A stretch of DNA of 64,000 nt from JAQVIJ01 sp041287365 (GCA_041287365.1 JBEULL010000033.1:1-64000); one strand, 5' to 3'. Shown: positions 25,522-35,032, counted from the first letter of the stretch. Program-made: numbers and translations. Notes: a model not told the origin generated them from the letters alone.

Positions 25522-26557
25522 ATACAATCTAAACTGGATCACTTCAAATCTGGCAGTGGGTGCTGCTCCCATGTCCTATAAAGAACTCGATTTTCTGAAG
25601 GCGCATGGCATAAACGCCATCCTGAACCTCTGCGCCGAGTTCTGCGACCTGCACCAGATAGAACAGGGCGAGGGCTTCGAGGTCTATTATATGCCGGTGG
25701 AGGATGACAATGCCCCCAATGTGGAAGAGATGGAAAAGGCCCTCGCATGGATGGACGAGGCCATCTATCTGGGCAAAAAGGTGCTGGTTCACTGCCGTCA
25801 TGGAATCGGAAGGACAGGCACCTTCGTGACTGCGTATCTGCTGCGCAGGGGGCTTGGGCTCAATCTGGCGGAAAAGAAACTGAAAAATACACACGCCACA
25901 CCATCCAGCTACACTCAATGGAGGCTTCTAAAGAAATATGGCAAACAGACAGGGGAGCTCAAAATTCGTGAGCCTTCCCTGGAAAACAAAAGAACAGTAG
26001 AACTCGGCGGCTTCTTCAGCGAATACGAAGCCATTGTCAAAGAGATCGAAGAAAAACGGAAAAATGCCGTGCAAAACGGCTTCGAGGTGCCGGAATGCGG
26101 CAAAAACACAACTTCCTGCTGCCACACACCATTTCATGTGCTGTTCATAGAGGCAGTGTATGTCAATCATCAGATGGGAAGGACGCTGACGAGCCAGGAC
26201 AGAATAGATGTCCTCACCGAGGCTGCCAGACTTGCATCTCACACAAAAAAACGCGATGCGGAACAGGCCGTAGCATATCTCTGCCCGCTCAACCGAAACG
26301 GGACCTGTGCCGTTTACAATTATCGCCCCGTGTTGTGCAGGGCTTACGGCCTTTCAAATGAAGTTATACAACAGGGGCTGCTTGAAGAGATGCTGTTCAA
26401 GCTGTCCCAAAGCCTGTTTTTTGCGCTTTCCGGCGCATTTGCTCAAAAAGAAACCCTACTTTTCCCTTTTTTAGACGTCATTTCCGGGCGTTTTGTCCAG
26501 ACATATTTCAATAACATGCTAACATTACAAGGTAATACCATAAAACATCCCGCATAG
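25514..26557 (+). CDS. Dual-specificity/tyrosine phosphatase fused to a Cys-cluster (YkgJ-like) domain
   Basis: 347 residues. Residues 1-145 are a cysteine phosphatase of the DSP type with the P-loop HCRHGIGRTG (C94, R100) and a likely general acid in EDDNAPN (64-66). Residues 190-300 hold a CxxCxxxCC-like cluster: ECGKNTTSCC (C195, C202, C203), then CPLNRNGTCAVYNYRPVLCRAYG. This matches the YkgJ-type zinc/iron-chelating domain. The combination suggests a phosphatase whose activity or partner is metal- or redox-dependent (inference). It is the third gene of the nagZ operon and overlaps the dikinase-less paralogue by 8 bases. Confidence 0.88.
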   Translation: MTEYNLNWITSNLAVGAAPMSYKELDFLKAHGINAILNLCAEFCDLHQIEQGEGFEVYYMPVEDDNAPNVEEMEKALAWMDEAIYLGKKVLVHCRHGIGRTGTFVTAYLLRRGLGLNLAEKKLKNTHATPSSYTQWRLLKKYGKQTGELKIREPSLENKRTVELGGFFSEYEAIVKEIEEKRKNAVQNGFEVPECGKNTTSCCHTPFHVLFIEAVYVNHQMGRTLTSQDRIDVLTEAARLASHTKKRDAEQAVAYLCPLNRNGTCAVYNYRPVLCRAYGLSNEVIQQGLLEEMLFKLSQSLFFALSGAFAQKETLLFPFLDVISGRFVQTYFNNMLTLQGNTIKHPA

Positions 26558-26570
26558 AGAATACCCAGCA

Positions 26571-26930
26571 TCAGGTGGAAAGCACCCGTTCCACCTTTTC
26601 TTCCAGTTCTTCTTTATCTATGGGTTTGACGCAATACCCTGCTGCGCCCAGCCCCAGGGCCTGTCCGGCCGTCTCTATGGTGGGATAACCGGTGAGCATA
26701 ATAACCCGTATTTCGGGCCTGATCTTTCTCAACTCCTCCAATACCTCTATGCCGGTGAGCTTCTTGAGCTTTATATCCAAAATGGCCAGATCAACTGCAT
26801 GTTCCCGAACATACTTCAGGGTCTCCTCTTCCTCGTCGAAGACATGTACGCTGTGACCCTTTCGCTCAAGTATCTTTTTAATAAGAATGCCAGCATCCAA
26901 AACATCGTCCAATACAAGTATTTGCGCCAT
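26571..26930 (-). CDS. Stand-alone CheY-like response regulator receiver
   Basis: 119 residues, a single receiver. The first acidic pocket reads LDDV, the acceptor Asp lies in LAILDIKLKKLTG (about residue 53), then MLTGYP and YCVKPID with the conserved Lys. AGGGGGGTGT precedes the ATG. It is convergent with the phosphatase fusion and divergent from the membrane protein/kinase pair at 27129, whose kinase also lacks its own regulator. That pairing is the simplest guess. Confidence 0.92.
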   Translation of the reverse strand: MAQILVLDDVLDAGILIKKILERKGHSVHVFDEEEETLKYVREHAVDLAILDIKLKKLTGIEVLEELRKIRPEIRVIMLTGYPTIETAGQALGLGAAGYCVKPIDKEELEEKVERVLST

Positions 26931-27128
26931 ACACCCCCCTGTTTTTCACTGCTCGTGCATCTTTTCACGAACATCTGGTTGATATTTATTATAAAAAGTA
27001 TATGGCGGTCGAACCAAAGATTCAACATAAAGAATCCATTCTGTCGAACATAGCATAAAAAGATTGACATCATCGCACAACATGTGACATGCTTGACAAT
27101 ATAAAAGACAAACATCGAGGGCAGGACA

Positions 27129-27650
27129 ATGTTATTTAACTCCATCTGCTTTTCAACGGCCGTCTCTCAACTATATAAAAGCATAAGGCCCGTCACCCTT
27201 TTTTGCCTGTTTTTTTTGCTTCATTCAGACCCTGCCTTCTGTTTACAGGTGCATGGAGGCAATGAAGGGCTTTACACACATCAGATGGCCCACCTGTTCT
27301 TCATGGCCGCCATGGTCTTTCTTTCATATATTCTGTTCAGGCACCCCCTCGGACATGGAAAGGGCTGGACATATCTGAAGTTCTCCCTACTCTTTTTCTT
27401 TCTCTGGAACATAAACGCCTTTATCACTCATGGATTGGAGTTGGATATACCCCCTAACGCCATGTTACAAGAAGGCCCTTTACCTCACGCTCTGTGCATT
27501 CCTGTAAACTTCAAAATATACATCTATTACCTGGGGAAATTCGATCACCTTCTGTGTGTGCCTGCCATGTTCTGCCTGGCCATGGCCCTGCGAAGTTTCT
27601 GTATAGAAGTGAAAGAGCGCAGCCAGAGAGACAGGGAGGATGCCGTATGA
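27129..27650 (+). CDS. Unknown membrane protein upstream of histidine kinase
   Basis: 173 residues. A signal-like hydrophobic start (about 20-40) is followed by a short periplasmic piece VHGGNEGLYTHQMAHL, a helix (50-67), another (80-98), a loop with several His (ITHGLEL, GPLPHALC, KFDHLLC) and a last helix (140-158). Scattered His and Cys near membrane borders could bind heme or metal. No family name is certain. Its stop overlaps the kinase start as ATGA, which implies a joint sensor function. About 200 bases separate it from the divergent receiver gene. Confidence 0.75.
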   Translation: MLFNSICFSTAVSQLYKSIRPVTLFCLFFLLHSDPAFCLQVHGGNEGLYTHQMAHLFFMAAMVFLSYILFRHPLGHGKGWTYLKFSLLFFFLWNINAFITHGLELDIPPNAMLQEGPLPHALCIPVNFKIYIYYLGKFDHLLCVPAMFCLAMALRSFCIEVKERSQRDREDAV

Positions 27651-29206
27651 ACCAGTGTCTACCCCTTCTGCCTGTCCATGTAGTGGATTTCGTGGGCGCA
27701 AGCCTGATGATCCTTTTTTCCCTTGTGGCATTCTATTATGCCTGGAGACTCACGGTGCTGGAACCCAAGAGCGTGCTCTGGAGCTATCTCTTCTGGCTGT
27801 GCATGGCCATGATGGCCTTCGCCCTTTCACGAGGCATAGGACATGTATTGAAATTCGTCTTTATCTTTTTGGGCTTTCCTCATCTCTGGGACTTTTTTGC
27901 CCCCTACAGCGGCGGGCTCAATACCATGACCTTTGTCTCCATCACCACATTGACCTTCTATTTTCCTGCGGTACGCCGAGTCATAGGCCGCGTCAAAGAG
28001 GATGCAAAAAAACTGAAACAGACCTCCCATGAGCTGGCCATGGCCAACAAGGCTCTTGTGGAACTAAATCAAAACCTGGAGCAGCGCGTAGAAGAACGCA
28101 CAAGAGAGTTGCAATTGTCGGAACAGAAATTCAGACGTCTGTTCGAAAACTCCAAAGACATCATCTTTTTTTGCGACTGCAACGGTAAAATTCTCGATAT
28201 CAACGATAGCGGCATGGAGCTTCTGGGCTTTCAAGAGAAAAAGGGGCTTACCAACCATGAAATAAGGGAGCTGTTCGTAAACGAAGATGACTGGCAGCGA
28301 TTCCAGTCAAATCTGACGGAGGCCGGACATGTAAAGGATCTGGAAGTGGAGTTTAAGTGTCTGGATGGCTCTCATATCTCCATGCTCATCACATCAGATC
28401 TTATAAAAGATGAAAACGGGGCTGTTGTGGGCTGTGAGGGCATAGCCAAGGACCTGACTCGATACAAACAGGTTATGGCAAATCTCACTCACTCCGAAAA
28501 AATGGCCTCGCTTGGCCGCATGGCAGCGGATGTGGCACACGAGATCAATACACCGTTGGGAATCATTCTTGGCTATACGCAACTTCTGGAAGAGGATTAC
28601 GGCGGGCACAAAGACCTCATGGAATCCCTTGAAATCATAGAAAAACAGACCAAAATCTGCAAAAAGATCGTGGCCGATCTCCTGAATTTTTCGCGAGAAT
28701 CCCTGCATAGAGCCAAGGAGCCGGTGAATATCACACAATGTCTTGAAGAAGTAATGGCCGTAGTGGAACACTCGCTCAATATGGACAGAATCTATGTGCA
28801 TAAGGTCTATGCCCCTGACCTGCCGCCTGTACTGGCAGACAAGGAAAAGCTCCGACAGGTATTCGTAAATATCATCAACAACGCCCACGACGCCATTCAT
28901 CAAGAAGGCCTGGTGGGTGTCTGGACACGCTACAACCCAACCACTCGAATGGTGGAGGTGCTCATAGGCGATACAGGCCCCGGCATTCCACCCGATATCC
29001 TATCCAAGATATTCGACCCCTTCTTCACCACCAAGGAGGTGGGAAAAGGCACCGGACTGGGGCTTTCCGTGTCCTTCGGCATTATTCAAGAGTGCGGCGG
29101 CACTATCTCGGTGGAATCCCCGCCAAAGGATGCTGCGCTTGCCGAAGCAGGCATGGAAACGGTCTTTATCATAAAATTGCCGAGTTATACTCAAAAGGAG
29201 GAATAG
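27647..29206 (+). CDS. Membrane PAS-domain histidine kinase
   Basis: 519 residues from ATG 27647 behind GGGAGGA. Three or four N-terminal transmembrane helices (residues 10-115) are followed by a coiled coil (about 125-165), a PAS domain (about 170-285; FRRLFENSKDIIFFCD), HisKA with His in DVAHEINTPLGI, and HATPase with NIINNAHDAI, DTGPGIP and GTGLGLS. An earlier frame start at 27494 overlaps the membrane protein and is not supported. No response regulator is fused. The lone receiver at 26571 is a possible target. The epimerase gene follows 2 bases later. Confidence 0.92.
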   Translation: MNQCLPLLPVHVVDFVGASLMILFSLVAFYYAWRLTVLEPKSVLWSYLFWLCMAMMAFALSRGIGHVLKFVFIFLGFPHLWDFFAPYSGGLNTMTFVSITTLTFYFPAVRRVIGRVKEDAKKLKQTSHELAMANKALVELNQNLEQRVEERTRELQLSEQKFRRLFENSKDIIFFCDCNGKILDINDSGMELLGFQEKKGLTNHEIRELFVNEDDWQRFQSNLTEAGHVKDLEVEFKCLDGSHISMLITSDLIKDENGAVVGCEGIAKDLTRYKQVMANLTHSEKMASLGRMAADVAHEINTPLGIILGYTQLLEEDYGGHKDLMESLEIIEKQTKICKKIVADLLNFSRESLHRAKEPVNITQCLEEVMAVVEHSLNMDRIYVHKVYAPDLPPVLADKEKLRQVFVNIINNAHDAIHQEGLVGVWTRYNPTTRMVEVLIGDTGPGIPPDILSKIFDPFFTTKEVGKGTGLGLSVSFGIIQECGGTISVESPPKDAALAEAGMETVFIIKLPSYTQKEE

Positions 29207-29208
29207 CC

Positions 29209-30165
29209 ATGCGTTTTTTCATAACAGGCGGCACAGGCTTTGTAGGCAGGCACCTCATCAGCCACCTGCTGGACTGTGGACATGAGGTGATGGCATTAGC
29301 AAGAAACCCTGCCAAATTCACTCTTAACCACGTCGGATTGCAGAAGATTTCAGGCGACCCCATGAGAGAAGGGCCATGGCAGAAGCAAGTCGGTCATGCA
29401 GATGTGCTCATCAATCTGGTGGGGCGTTCCATATTCGGCCGTTGGAACGAGGAGATCAAAAAGGAAATTATAGAAAGCCGCCTAATCTCCACACGCAATC
29501 TAGTGGCCTCCATTCCTCAAGAAAAGGCCCGGACCATGAAGCTTGTCAATGCCAATGCAGTGGGATACTATGCAGGAGGAGACGAGATTCGCACAGAGAG
29601 TTCAACTAAAGGTCACGACTTTCTCTCCGAGGTATGTGAGGCCTGGCAAAACGAGGCATTCAAAGCCGAGGCAAAGGGTACAAGAGTGGTCATTGCCCGT
29701 TTTGGAGTGGTTCTGGGTAGTAATGGAGGAGCACTTCAGAAGATGCTCCCTGTGTTCAAAAAAGGCCTTGGCGGAAAGATTGGGAATGGCAGCCGCTGGT
29801 TCTCTTGGATACACGTTTTGGACCTCTGCCGCATTCTGGAGTTTGCGGCGGTGCAAGACCAGCTTAACGGAGTGATAAACGTGTGTGCAGAACCTGTCAC
29901 CAATGCGCAGTTCACACAGTCTTTGGCTCGCGCTGTTGGCAGACCGACCTTTTTTAGAGTACCGGAGTTCGCCCTGAAATTGGCCCTTGGTGAAGCCGCA
30001 GACGTGATTTTGGCAGGCCAGCGAGTAATCTCGCGTGTGCTACCGCGACATGGCTTTCAGTTTAGATTCCCTGAAATCAATGAAGCCCTTCAGCATCTGG
30101 TGCAGGAGCATGAGTCTCCTGACCGTTCTGCAAGGGAGCTAAGCTGCGCATGTGGTTCGCGATGA
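29209..30165 (+). CDS. TIGR01777 family NAD(P)-dependent epimerase (SDR)
   Basis: 318 residues from ATG 29209 behind AAGGAGG. The Rossmann start FFITGGTGFVGRHLI (GxxGxxG), the NLVGRSIFGRWNEEIKKEI segment, VNANAVGYYAG and the C-terminal DUF1731 region (VPEFALKLALGEAADVILAGQRV) are characteristic. The natural substrate of this SDR family is not settled. The 3' end overlaps the LOG-family gene on the opposite strand by 89 bases, which is unusually long. Confidence 0.9.
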   Translation: MRFFITGGTGFVGRHLISHLLDCGHEVMALARNPAKFTLNHVGLQKISGDPMREGPWQKQVGHADVLINLVGRSIFGRWNEEIKKEIIESRLISTRNLVASIPQEKARTMKLVNANAVGYYAGGDEIRTESSTKGHDFLSEVCEAWQNEAFKAEAKGTRVVIARFGVVLGSNGGALQKMLPVFKKGLGGKIGNGSRWFSWIHVLDLCRILEFAAVQDQLNGVINVCAEPVTNAQFTQSLARAVGRPTFFRVPEFALKLALGEAADVILAGQRVISRVLPRHGFQFRFPEINEALQHLVQEHESPDRSARELSCACGSR

Positions 30166-31027
30166 TCTCCCAGGCCTGGTCAGCTGTCTCAACATAGCTA
30201 AAAAGATGCAGATCTTCCGGAGAGATGACACCTTCCTCCACCAAAAAATCGAAGTCTATGGCCCTGTCCCAAAATTCCCTGCCAAAAAGAATGACAGGAA
30301 TTGGTGCAATCTTGCCGGTCTGAATGAGGGTCAAGGCCTCAAAAAGCTCATCCATGGTGCCAAATCCACCCGGGAATGCCACCAAGGCCTTGGCTCGAAT
30401 TAGAAAGTGCATCTTGCGCATGGCAAAATAATGAAATTGAAGACAGAGCTCCGGCGTGATGTATGGATTTGGCCTCTGCTCATGCGGAAGGACTATGTTC
30501 AGACCGATGGTTTTGCTTCCTGCCTCGCTTGCACCTCGATTGGCCGCCTCCATAATGCCTGGCCCTCCACCTGTCATCACATAACAGACGGCAGCCGAAC
30601 ACTTCATACAGTTCTCGGAAATGAGCCTGCCCAGACGTACAGCCTCTTCATAGTAGAAGGTTTTGGTCAGCATCTTTTGGGCTATGATCACCTGCTGCTG
30701 TAATTCTTCGTCTCCAGGCTTACTCTGATGTTTCTTCAATATCTCCTGGTAATGACGCTGGGCTTGATCACGAGGAGGTATGCGGGCGCTGCCGAACACC
30801 ACCACGGTATGCTCGATGTTATGCTCCTGAAACAGGAGTTCCGGCTTCAGAAGCTCAAGTTGCAGTCTCACAGCCCTTAATTCATCCCGCAGCAAAAAAT
30901 CTGCGTCAACAAAGGCAAGGCGATAGGAAGGAGACAGTGTTTGAGGGGTTCTGACTATACGCCTTGCGGATATGGAGTCCTGCTGTGCATCAGGATAATG
31001 TCGAATTTTTGGTTTCTTGTCCGCCAT
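30077..31027 (-). CDS. LOG-family protein (TIGR00730-like, predicted phosphoribohydrolase)
   Basis: 316 residues from ATG 31027 (GGGA ahead; an in-frame TTG is six bases earlier). It has GSARIPP, VMTGGGPGIMEAANRGA and the catalytic PGGFGTMDELFE motif of cytokinin-activating LOG enzymes, which remove ribose 5-phosphate from nucleoside monophosphates. The N-terminal 90 residues are longer than in small LOG proteins, as in many Gram-negative 'lysine decarboxylase-like' relatives. It is the last gene after glmM on this strand, 13 bases from it. Confidence 0.88.
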   Translation of the reverse strand: MADKKPKIRHYPDAQQDSISARRIVRTPQTLSPSYRLAFVDADFLLRDELRAVRLQLELLKPELLFQEHNIEHTVVVFGSARIPPRDQAQRHYQEILKKHQSKPGDEELQQQVIIAQKMLTKTFYYEEAVRLGRLISENCMKCSAAVCYVMTGGGPGIMEAANRGASEAGSKTIGLNIVLPHEQRPNPYITPELCLQFHYFAMRKMHFLIRAKALVAFPGGFGTMDELFEALTLIQTGKIAPIPVILFGREFWDRAIDFDFLVEEGVISPEDLHLFSYVETADQAWEIIANHMRSLAPLQNGQETHAPAPDAEGLH

Positions 31028-31040
31028 GATCAATCCCTGT

Positions 31041-32411
31041 TCAGATACAATTTTTCTCTACATGCTCACAGAGGGCTGCGGCTATCATTTTGATCTTATT
31101 CTCGTCCTCTCCCTCCACCATAACACGAATCAATGGCTCGGTGCCGGATGCGCGAATGAGTATGCGGCCTCTGCCGTTCAGTTCTCTGGATAAATTGGAT
31201 TCCAGTTCCCCAAGCCCGGAAATGGTGCTCACATTCACACGCTCCTTTATGCGCACATTTTGCAGAATTTGGGGAAAAACAGTCAGCACTCCAGCCAATT
31301 CCGACAGCGGCACACCTTGTTCCTGCATGATAGCAAGAAGCTGCAATGCAGCCAGTATGCCATCTCCTGTGGTATTGTAATCGAAAAAAATAAGATGGCC
31401 TGACTGTTCTCCTCCAAGACTGTACCCACCTTGCCTCATGGCCTCCACTACATACCTGTCTCCCACCTGAGTACGAAGCAGACGGCAGCCCATACCATTC
31501 AAAGCTATTTCAAGGCCCATGTTGCTCATGACCGTAGCCACTACCGTATTCGATTTCAATCTTCCCACTTCTTTGAGATGACGGGCACAGATGGCCATTA
31601 CGTGATCGCCGTTCAATATATTGCCTTTTTCATCCACGAAAATCACTCGGTCGCCGTCACCGTCAAATGCTATACCGATATGTGCCTGGTGTTTCAAAAC
31701 CAGCTCCTTCAGATGCTGGGGAAACAGGCAGCCGCAGCCGTCGTTGATGTTCAAACCATTGGGCTCCACACCGGTGCGAATGACCTCTGCGCCCAGTTCC
31801 TCGAAGACAGTCGGCGCAACTCTATAGGTGGCGCCATTGGCGCAATCCAGGACTATGCGCAGGCCGTCCAAGGTCAGGTGCCTTGGAAAGGTATTCTTGA
31901 GAAAAACGATATAACGCCCTGGTGCATCGTCGATACGAAAGGCCTTGCCTATGTCCTTGCCGGTAGGCTGTTCATAGCGATCCGTCGCCATGAAGCTCTC
32001 GATGCGCATCTCTATTACATCAGGCAGCTTGAATCCGTCACCTGAGAACAGCTTGATACCATTGTCGTAAAAAGGGTTATGGGATGCGGAGATCACCACG
32101 CCAGCCTCCGCCCTCATGCCCGTTGTCAAAAAGGCGATGGCGGGCGTTGGCATGGGACCTACCAACAACACATCCACGCCCATGGAGCAGATGCCGGCTG
32201 CCATGGCATTTTCGAACATGTAACAGGATACGCGCGTGTCTTTCCCTATCAATATTCGTCTGTGTCTGCCGTTTTTCTGCTGAAACACATGTGCCACAGC
32301 CTTTCCTAGACGCATGGCCGTATCCACAGTCATGGGGTGAATATTGGCTGTTCCACGAATACCGTCCGTTCCAAAAAGTCTTCTATTATACAATTCAACA
32401 TCCATCCGCAT
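31041..32411 (-). CDS. glmM: Phosphoglucosamine mutase
   Basis: 456 residues from ATG 32411. ATG 32405 and TTG 32423 are other in-frame starts, and none has a strong ribosome site. The start LFGTDGIRG, the phosphoserine loop VISASHNPFYDNGIKLF, the metal loop DGDGDR and the C-terminal RASGTEPLIRVMVEG are all present. It converts glucosamine 6-phosphate to glucosamine 1-phosphate for UDP-GlcNAc. It follows cdaR, the arrangement found where c-di-AMP synthesis and wall precursor supply are linked. Confidence 0.95.
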   Translation of the reverse strand: MRMDVELYNRRLFGTDGIRGTANIHPMTVDTAMRLGKAVAHVFQQKNGRHRRILIGKDTRVSCYMFENAMAAGICSMGVDVLLVGPMPTPAIAFLTTGMRAEAGVVISASHNPFYDNGIKLFSGDGFKLPDVIEMRIESFMATDRYEQPTGKDIGKAFRIDDAPGRYIVFLKNTFPRHLTLDGLRIVLDCANGATYRVAPTVFEELGAEVIRTGVEPNGLNINDGCGCLFPQHLKELVLKHQAHIGIAFDGDGDRVIFVDEKGNILNGDHVMAICARHLKEVGRLKSNTVVATVMSNMGLEIALNGMGCRLLRTQVGDRYVVEAMRQGGYSLGGEQSGHLIFFDYNTTGDGILAALQLLAIMQEQGVPLSELAGVLTVFPQILQNVRIKERVNVSTISGLGELESNLSRELNGRGRILIRASGTEPLIRVMVEGEDENKIKMIAAALCEHVEKNCI

Positions 32412-32435
32412 TTCGCCATTCAAAATTTAACATCA

Positions 32436-33353
32436 TCAATTATTGCGTTTCAAAACTGCATTGATCTCCAGTGGCTTTATCTCTATGACATGAATATCAT
32501 CGGGCAGAATAACCTGCGGGACAATGGCCTTTTGTCTCGACTCCACCGCATGCTGAGGAATCAACACTCGAATATCGTCCGGGCCCAATTCCCTGATCTT
32601 ATATGCAGGCCCTTCTATGGTAACGGTGACATCTGAAGGCCATAATTTTATTTTTCCATTGGGGGCATCCAGAGAGACCGGTACGTTTTGCAGTTTTTTT
32701 CTGCCTATCACAGGCTTTATTCTGACCTTTACAGTGATGGTTTCCGACAGATTTGCATTGACATGCTTCAGGCTGTTCAATTCCAGACCCACTTTTTCGC
32801 TGACATCCCTGGTTGCACCCTCCACCACCACAGGTTGTGTTTTTATGGCCTTAACTCGTTCGAGGTGCTCCTTGGAACCTACAATCTCCACTCTGGGGGG
32901 ATCGATATCTATGCCGTCGATCTCGTAATCCTTGGCAGGACTGCCCACTATGTTGGGAGAGACAGGTACCATGCGTTTTTCTATCTGCCCCAGCTCGATG
33001 TCGAACTGATTGGGCTGAATACGAATTATCTTCACATTGGAAGGTGTGGCGATGGCGTCAGGCGTTATGTTGATGGTTATAGTGCCGGAATTGACGTTCT
33101 TGAGATCGACCACATAGGACAGACGCTGCACGGACAGCTCCCGTATCTGGCTGCGCGCCCCATAAAATCTGACATTGATGGTAGTGGGAATCTCATTCAA
33201 AACCATGAGCCCTTTGGGTACATTCACCAATTCCACCAGAATAGGCAATGTGAGCTCGGATTTCTCCTCCGCAACCACAAAAAACCACAGCAACGTGGCA
33301 AAGAGCAGGGAAATGATCTTGATGACGATACCGGAAGAGAAAAAGGATCTCAT
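32436..33353 (-). CDS. cdaR: YbbR-domain protein CdaR
   Basis: 305 residues from ATG 33353, which overlaps the cdaA stop as ATGA. An ATG at 33377 would add eight residues. One N-terminal transmembrane helix (KIISLLFATLLWFFVVAE) is followed by three or so YbbR repeats, with recurring V.V...G....L. patterns (PxxVEIVGSKEHLERV, VTIEGPAYKIREL). In Firmicutes CdaR regulates the diadenylate cyclase CdaA, and the neighbouring genes match that pair. Confidence 0.9.
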   Translation of the reverse strand: MRSFFSSGIVIKIISLLFATLLWFFVVAEEKSELTLPILVELVNVPKGLMVLNEIPTTINVRFYGARSQIRELSVQRLSYVVDLKNVNSGTITINITPDAIATPSNVKIIRIQPNQFDIELGQIEKRMVPVSPNIVGSPAKDYEIDGIDIDPPRVEIVGSKEHLERVKAIKTQPVVVEGATRDVSEKVGLELNSLKHVNANLSETITVKVRIKPVIGRKKLQNVPVSLDAPNGKIKLWPSDVTVTIEGPAYKIRELGPDDIRVLIPQHAVESRQKAIVPQVILPDDIHVIEIKPLEINAVLKRNN

Positions 33354-34162
33354 CGCTTTTGAAACCTCTTCCACCATGCATCTGGTTTATTTTCAACCAT
33401 GAAGGTGTTATGCAGAATACGCCGCAGTGTGCCAGGATCGATATCCCTCGTGATCTTACCGCCTATAGCTACCGAGATGGCCCCTGTCTCCTCTGAGACA
33501 ATTATAGAAACCGCATCGGTCTGTTCCGTTATGCCGATGGCGGCCCTATGCCTTGTCCCAAGCCTGCGGCTGATGTCCGGATTTGTGGTGAGGGGAAGCA
33601 CGCATGCTGCGGCAGCTATGCGTCCATTCTGTATGATGACCGCTCCGTCGTGCAAGATGGTACCTTTATAAAAGATGGTGCTCAAGAGATAACGGGAGGT
33701 CTCTGCATCCAGTTTGATGCCGGAGGAGATGTATTCGCTCATGCTCACATCCTTTTCTATGACTATCAATGCCCCTGTCTTTTCTTCGGAAAGATATGCC
33801 GCAGTCTTCGCTATCTCCTCCAGGGCGTTGAATGCCTTGACCTTTGTCTTCAAAAAAGGGCTCTGCCCCATCTGTATGAGCGCCCGCCGGATATCGTCCT
33901 GAAACAGAATGATGATGAGAATGAATATGGAACTCAGCACAGCGCCGAGAAGCCAGTGCAGAGTCTGAAGCTGAAACTTGCCAGCCACAAAATATATCAC
34001 AACCACTATGGCCAGCCCAGCCATGGTCTGCATAGCCCGCGTGCCTCGAATGAGTAGAATGACCCTGTATACAATAAAGGCCACCGCCAGGATGTCGATT
34101 ATGTCTTGCCAACGCAATATGGGCAGATACTCCGCCATGTAACGGGTCAATATATCAAACAA
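33350..34162 (-). CDS. cdaA: Membrane diadenylate cyclase CdaA
   Basis: 270 residues. Three N-terminal transmembrane helices (about 20-85) precede a DAC domain with the catalytic motifs DGAVII (about 175) and GTRHRAAIG (about 208), both intact. It makes c-di-AMP from two ATP. The order folP-cdaA-cdaR-glmM is conserved in Firmicutes and in many Desulfobacterota. In a Gram-negative setting its targets are less well known. Confidence 0.95.
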   Translation of the reverse strand: MFDILTRYMAEYLPILRWQDIIDILAVAFIVYRVILLIRGTRAMQTMAGLAIVVVIYFVAGKFQLQTLHWLLGAVLSSIFILIIILFQDDIRRALIQMGQSPFLKTKVKAFNALEEIAKTAAYLSEEKTGALIVIEKDVSMSEYISSGIKLDAETSRYLLSTIFYKGTILHDGAVIIQNGRIAAAACVLPLTTNPDISRRLGTRHRAAIGITEQTDAVSIIVSEETGAISVAIGGKITRDIDPGTLRRILHNTFMVENKPDAWWKRFQKR

Positions 34163-34179
34163 TGCTCACTCCCCAATGC

Positions 34180-35028
34180 TCACTCGATAGTTTCATGAGT
34201 TATTGCGGTCATGACCTTCAGCACCAGACGTACATCCCGCACTGAATGAACACGGACCATGTCCACACCACGCAGTGCAGCCACTGCGACAGCTCCAAGA
34301 GTGGCGATATCCCTGAATGCAGGCTCTGTTATGCCGGTTATAGCAGCGAGAAAGGCCTTGCGTGAGGGGCCGACCAACACAGGACATCCCAATTCCCGCA
34401 ATCTCTCTATCCTGTTCAGAAGGACAAGATTGTCCTGTAAACGCTTGCCGAATCCAATGCCCGGGTCAATGATTATTTTTTCAGACGCTATCCCTGCATT
34501 TCGAGCAAAAGCGATGCGTTCCGCCAGAAACTCTCTGATCTCCGCCTCCACATCCTCATAAAATGGATTGACCTGCATATCCTTAGGAACACCCTTCATG
34601 TGCATCAACACGCACGGAACTCCGTATTCTCGCACAACACCGACCATTCGACTGTCCATACGCAGCGCCGAGATGTCATTTATCATATCGGCTCCGGCAT
34701 CCAGACATGCCTGAGCCACCTCCGCCTTGGTGGTATCTATGGAGATGGGAATTTGAGACCGCTCTCTAATGGCCTTGACAACGGGAACCGTACGCCGTAA
34801 CTCTTCTTGCACGGAAACAGGGTCGGAAAACGGCCTGGAGGATTCTCCACCTATATCCAGAATGTCCACCCCTTCTTCTATAAGACCTTCCGCATGGGCC
34901 ACCGCGTCCTCGAAATGAAAAAACCGCCCGCCATCTGAGAAAGAATCCGGAGTGACATTGACGACACCCATAACATAAGTCCGTTCACCCCAGACAAAAC
35001 GTGTATCCCTGATGAAAAGCGCTGTCAT
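34180..35028 (-). CDS. folP: Dihydropteroate synthase
   Basis: 282 residues with the pterin-site signature GVVNVTPDSFSDGG (about 21-34), DIGGESSRPF, INDISAL, DPGIGFGK and VGPSRKAF. It joins pterin diphosphate and p-aminobenzoate in folate synthesis. It lies between ftsH and cdaA. A mobile-element-like repeat separates it from ftsH. Confidence 0.96.
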   Translation of the reverse strand: MTALFIRDTRFVWGERTYVMGVVNVTPDSFSDGGRFFHFEDAVAHAEGLIEEGVDILDIGGESSRPFSDPVSVQEELRRTVPVVKAIRERSQIPISIDTTKAEVAQACLDAGADMINDISALRMDSRMVGVVREYGVPCVLMHMKGVPKDMQVNPFYEDVEAEIREFLAERIAFARNAGIASEKIIIDPGIGFGKRLQDNLVLLNRIERLRELGCPVLVGPSRKAFLAAITGITEPAFRDIATLGAVAVAALRGVDMVRVHSVRDVRLVLKVMTAITHETIE

Positions 35029-35032
35029 ATCT

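Noticed and set aside
27494..27646. Longer N-terminus for the PAS kinase
   Set aside because: It would overlap the membrane protein gene by 150 bases; ATG 27647 has a strong ribosome site and an ATGA coupling.
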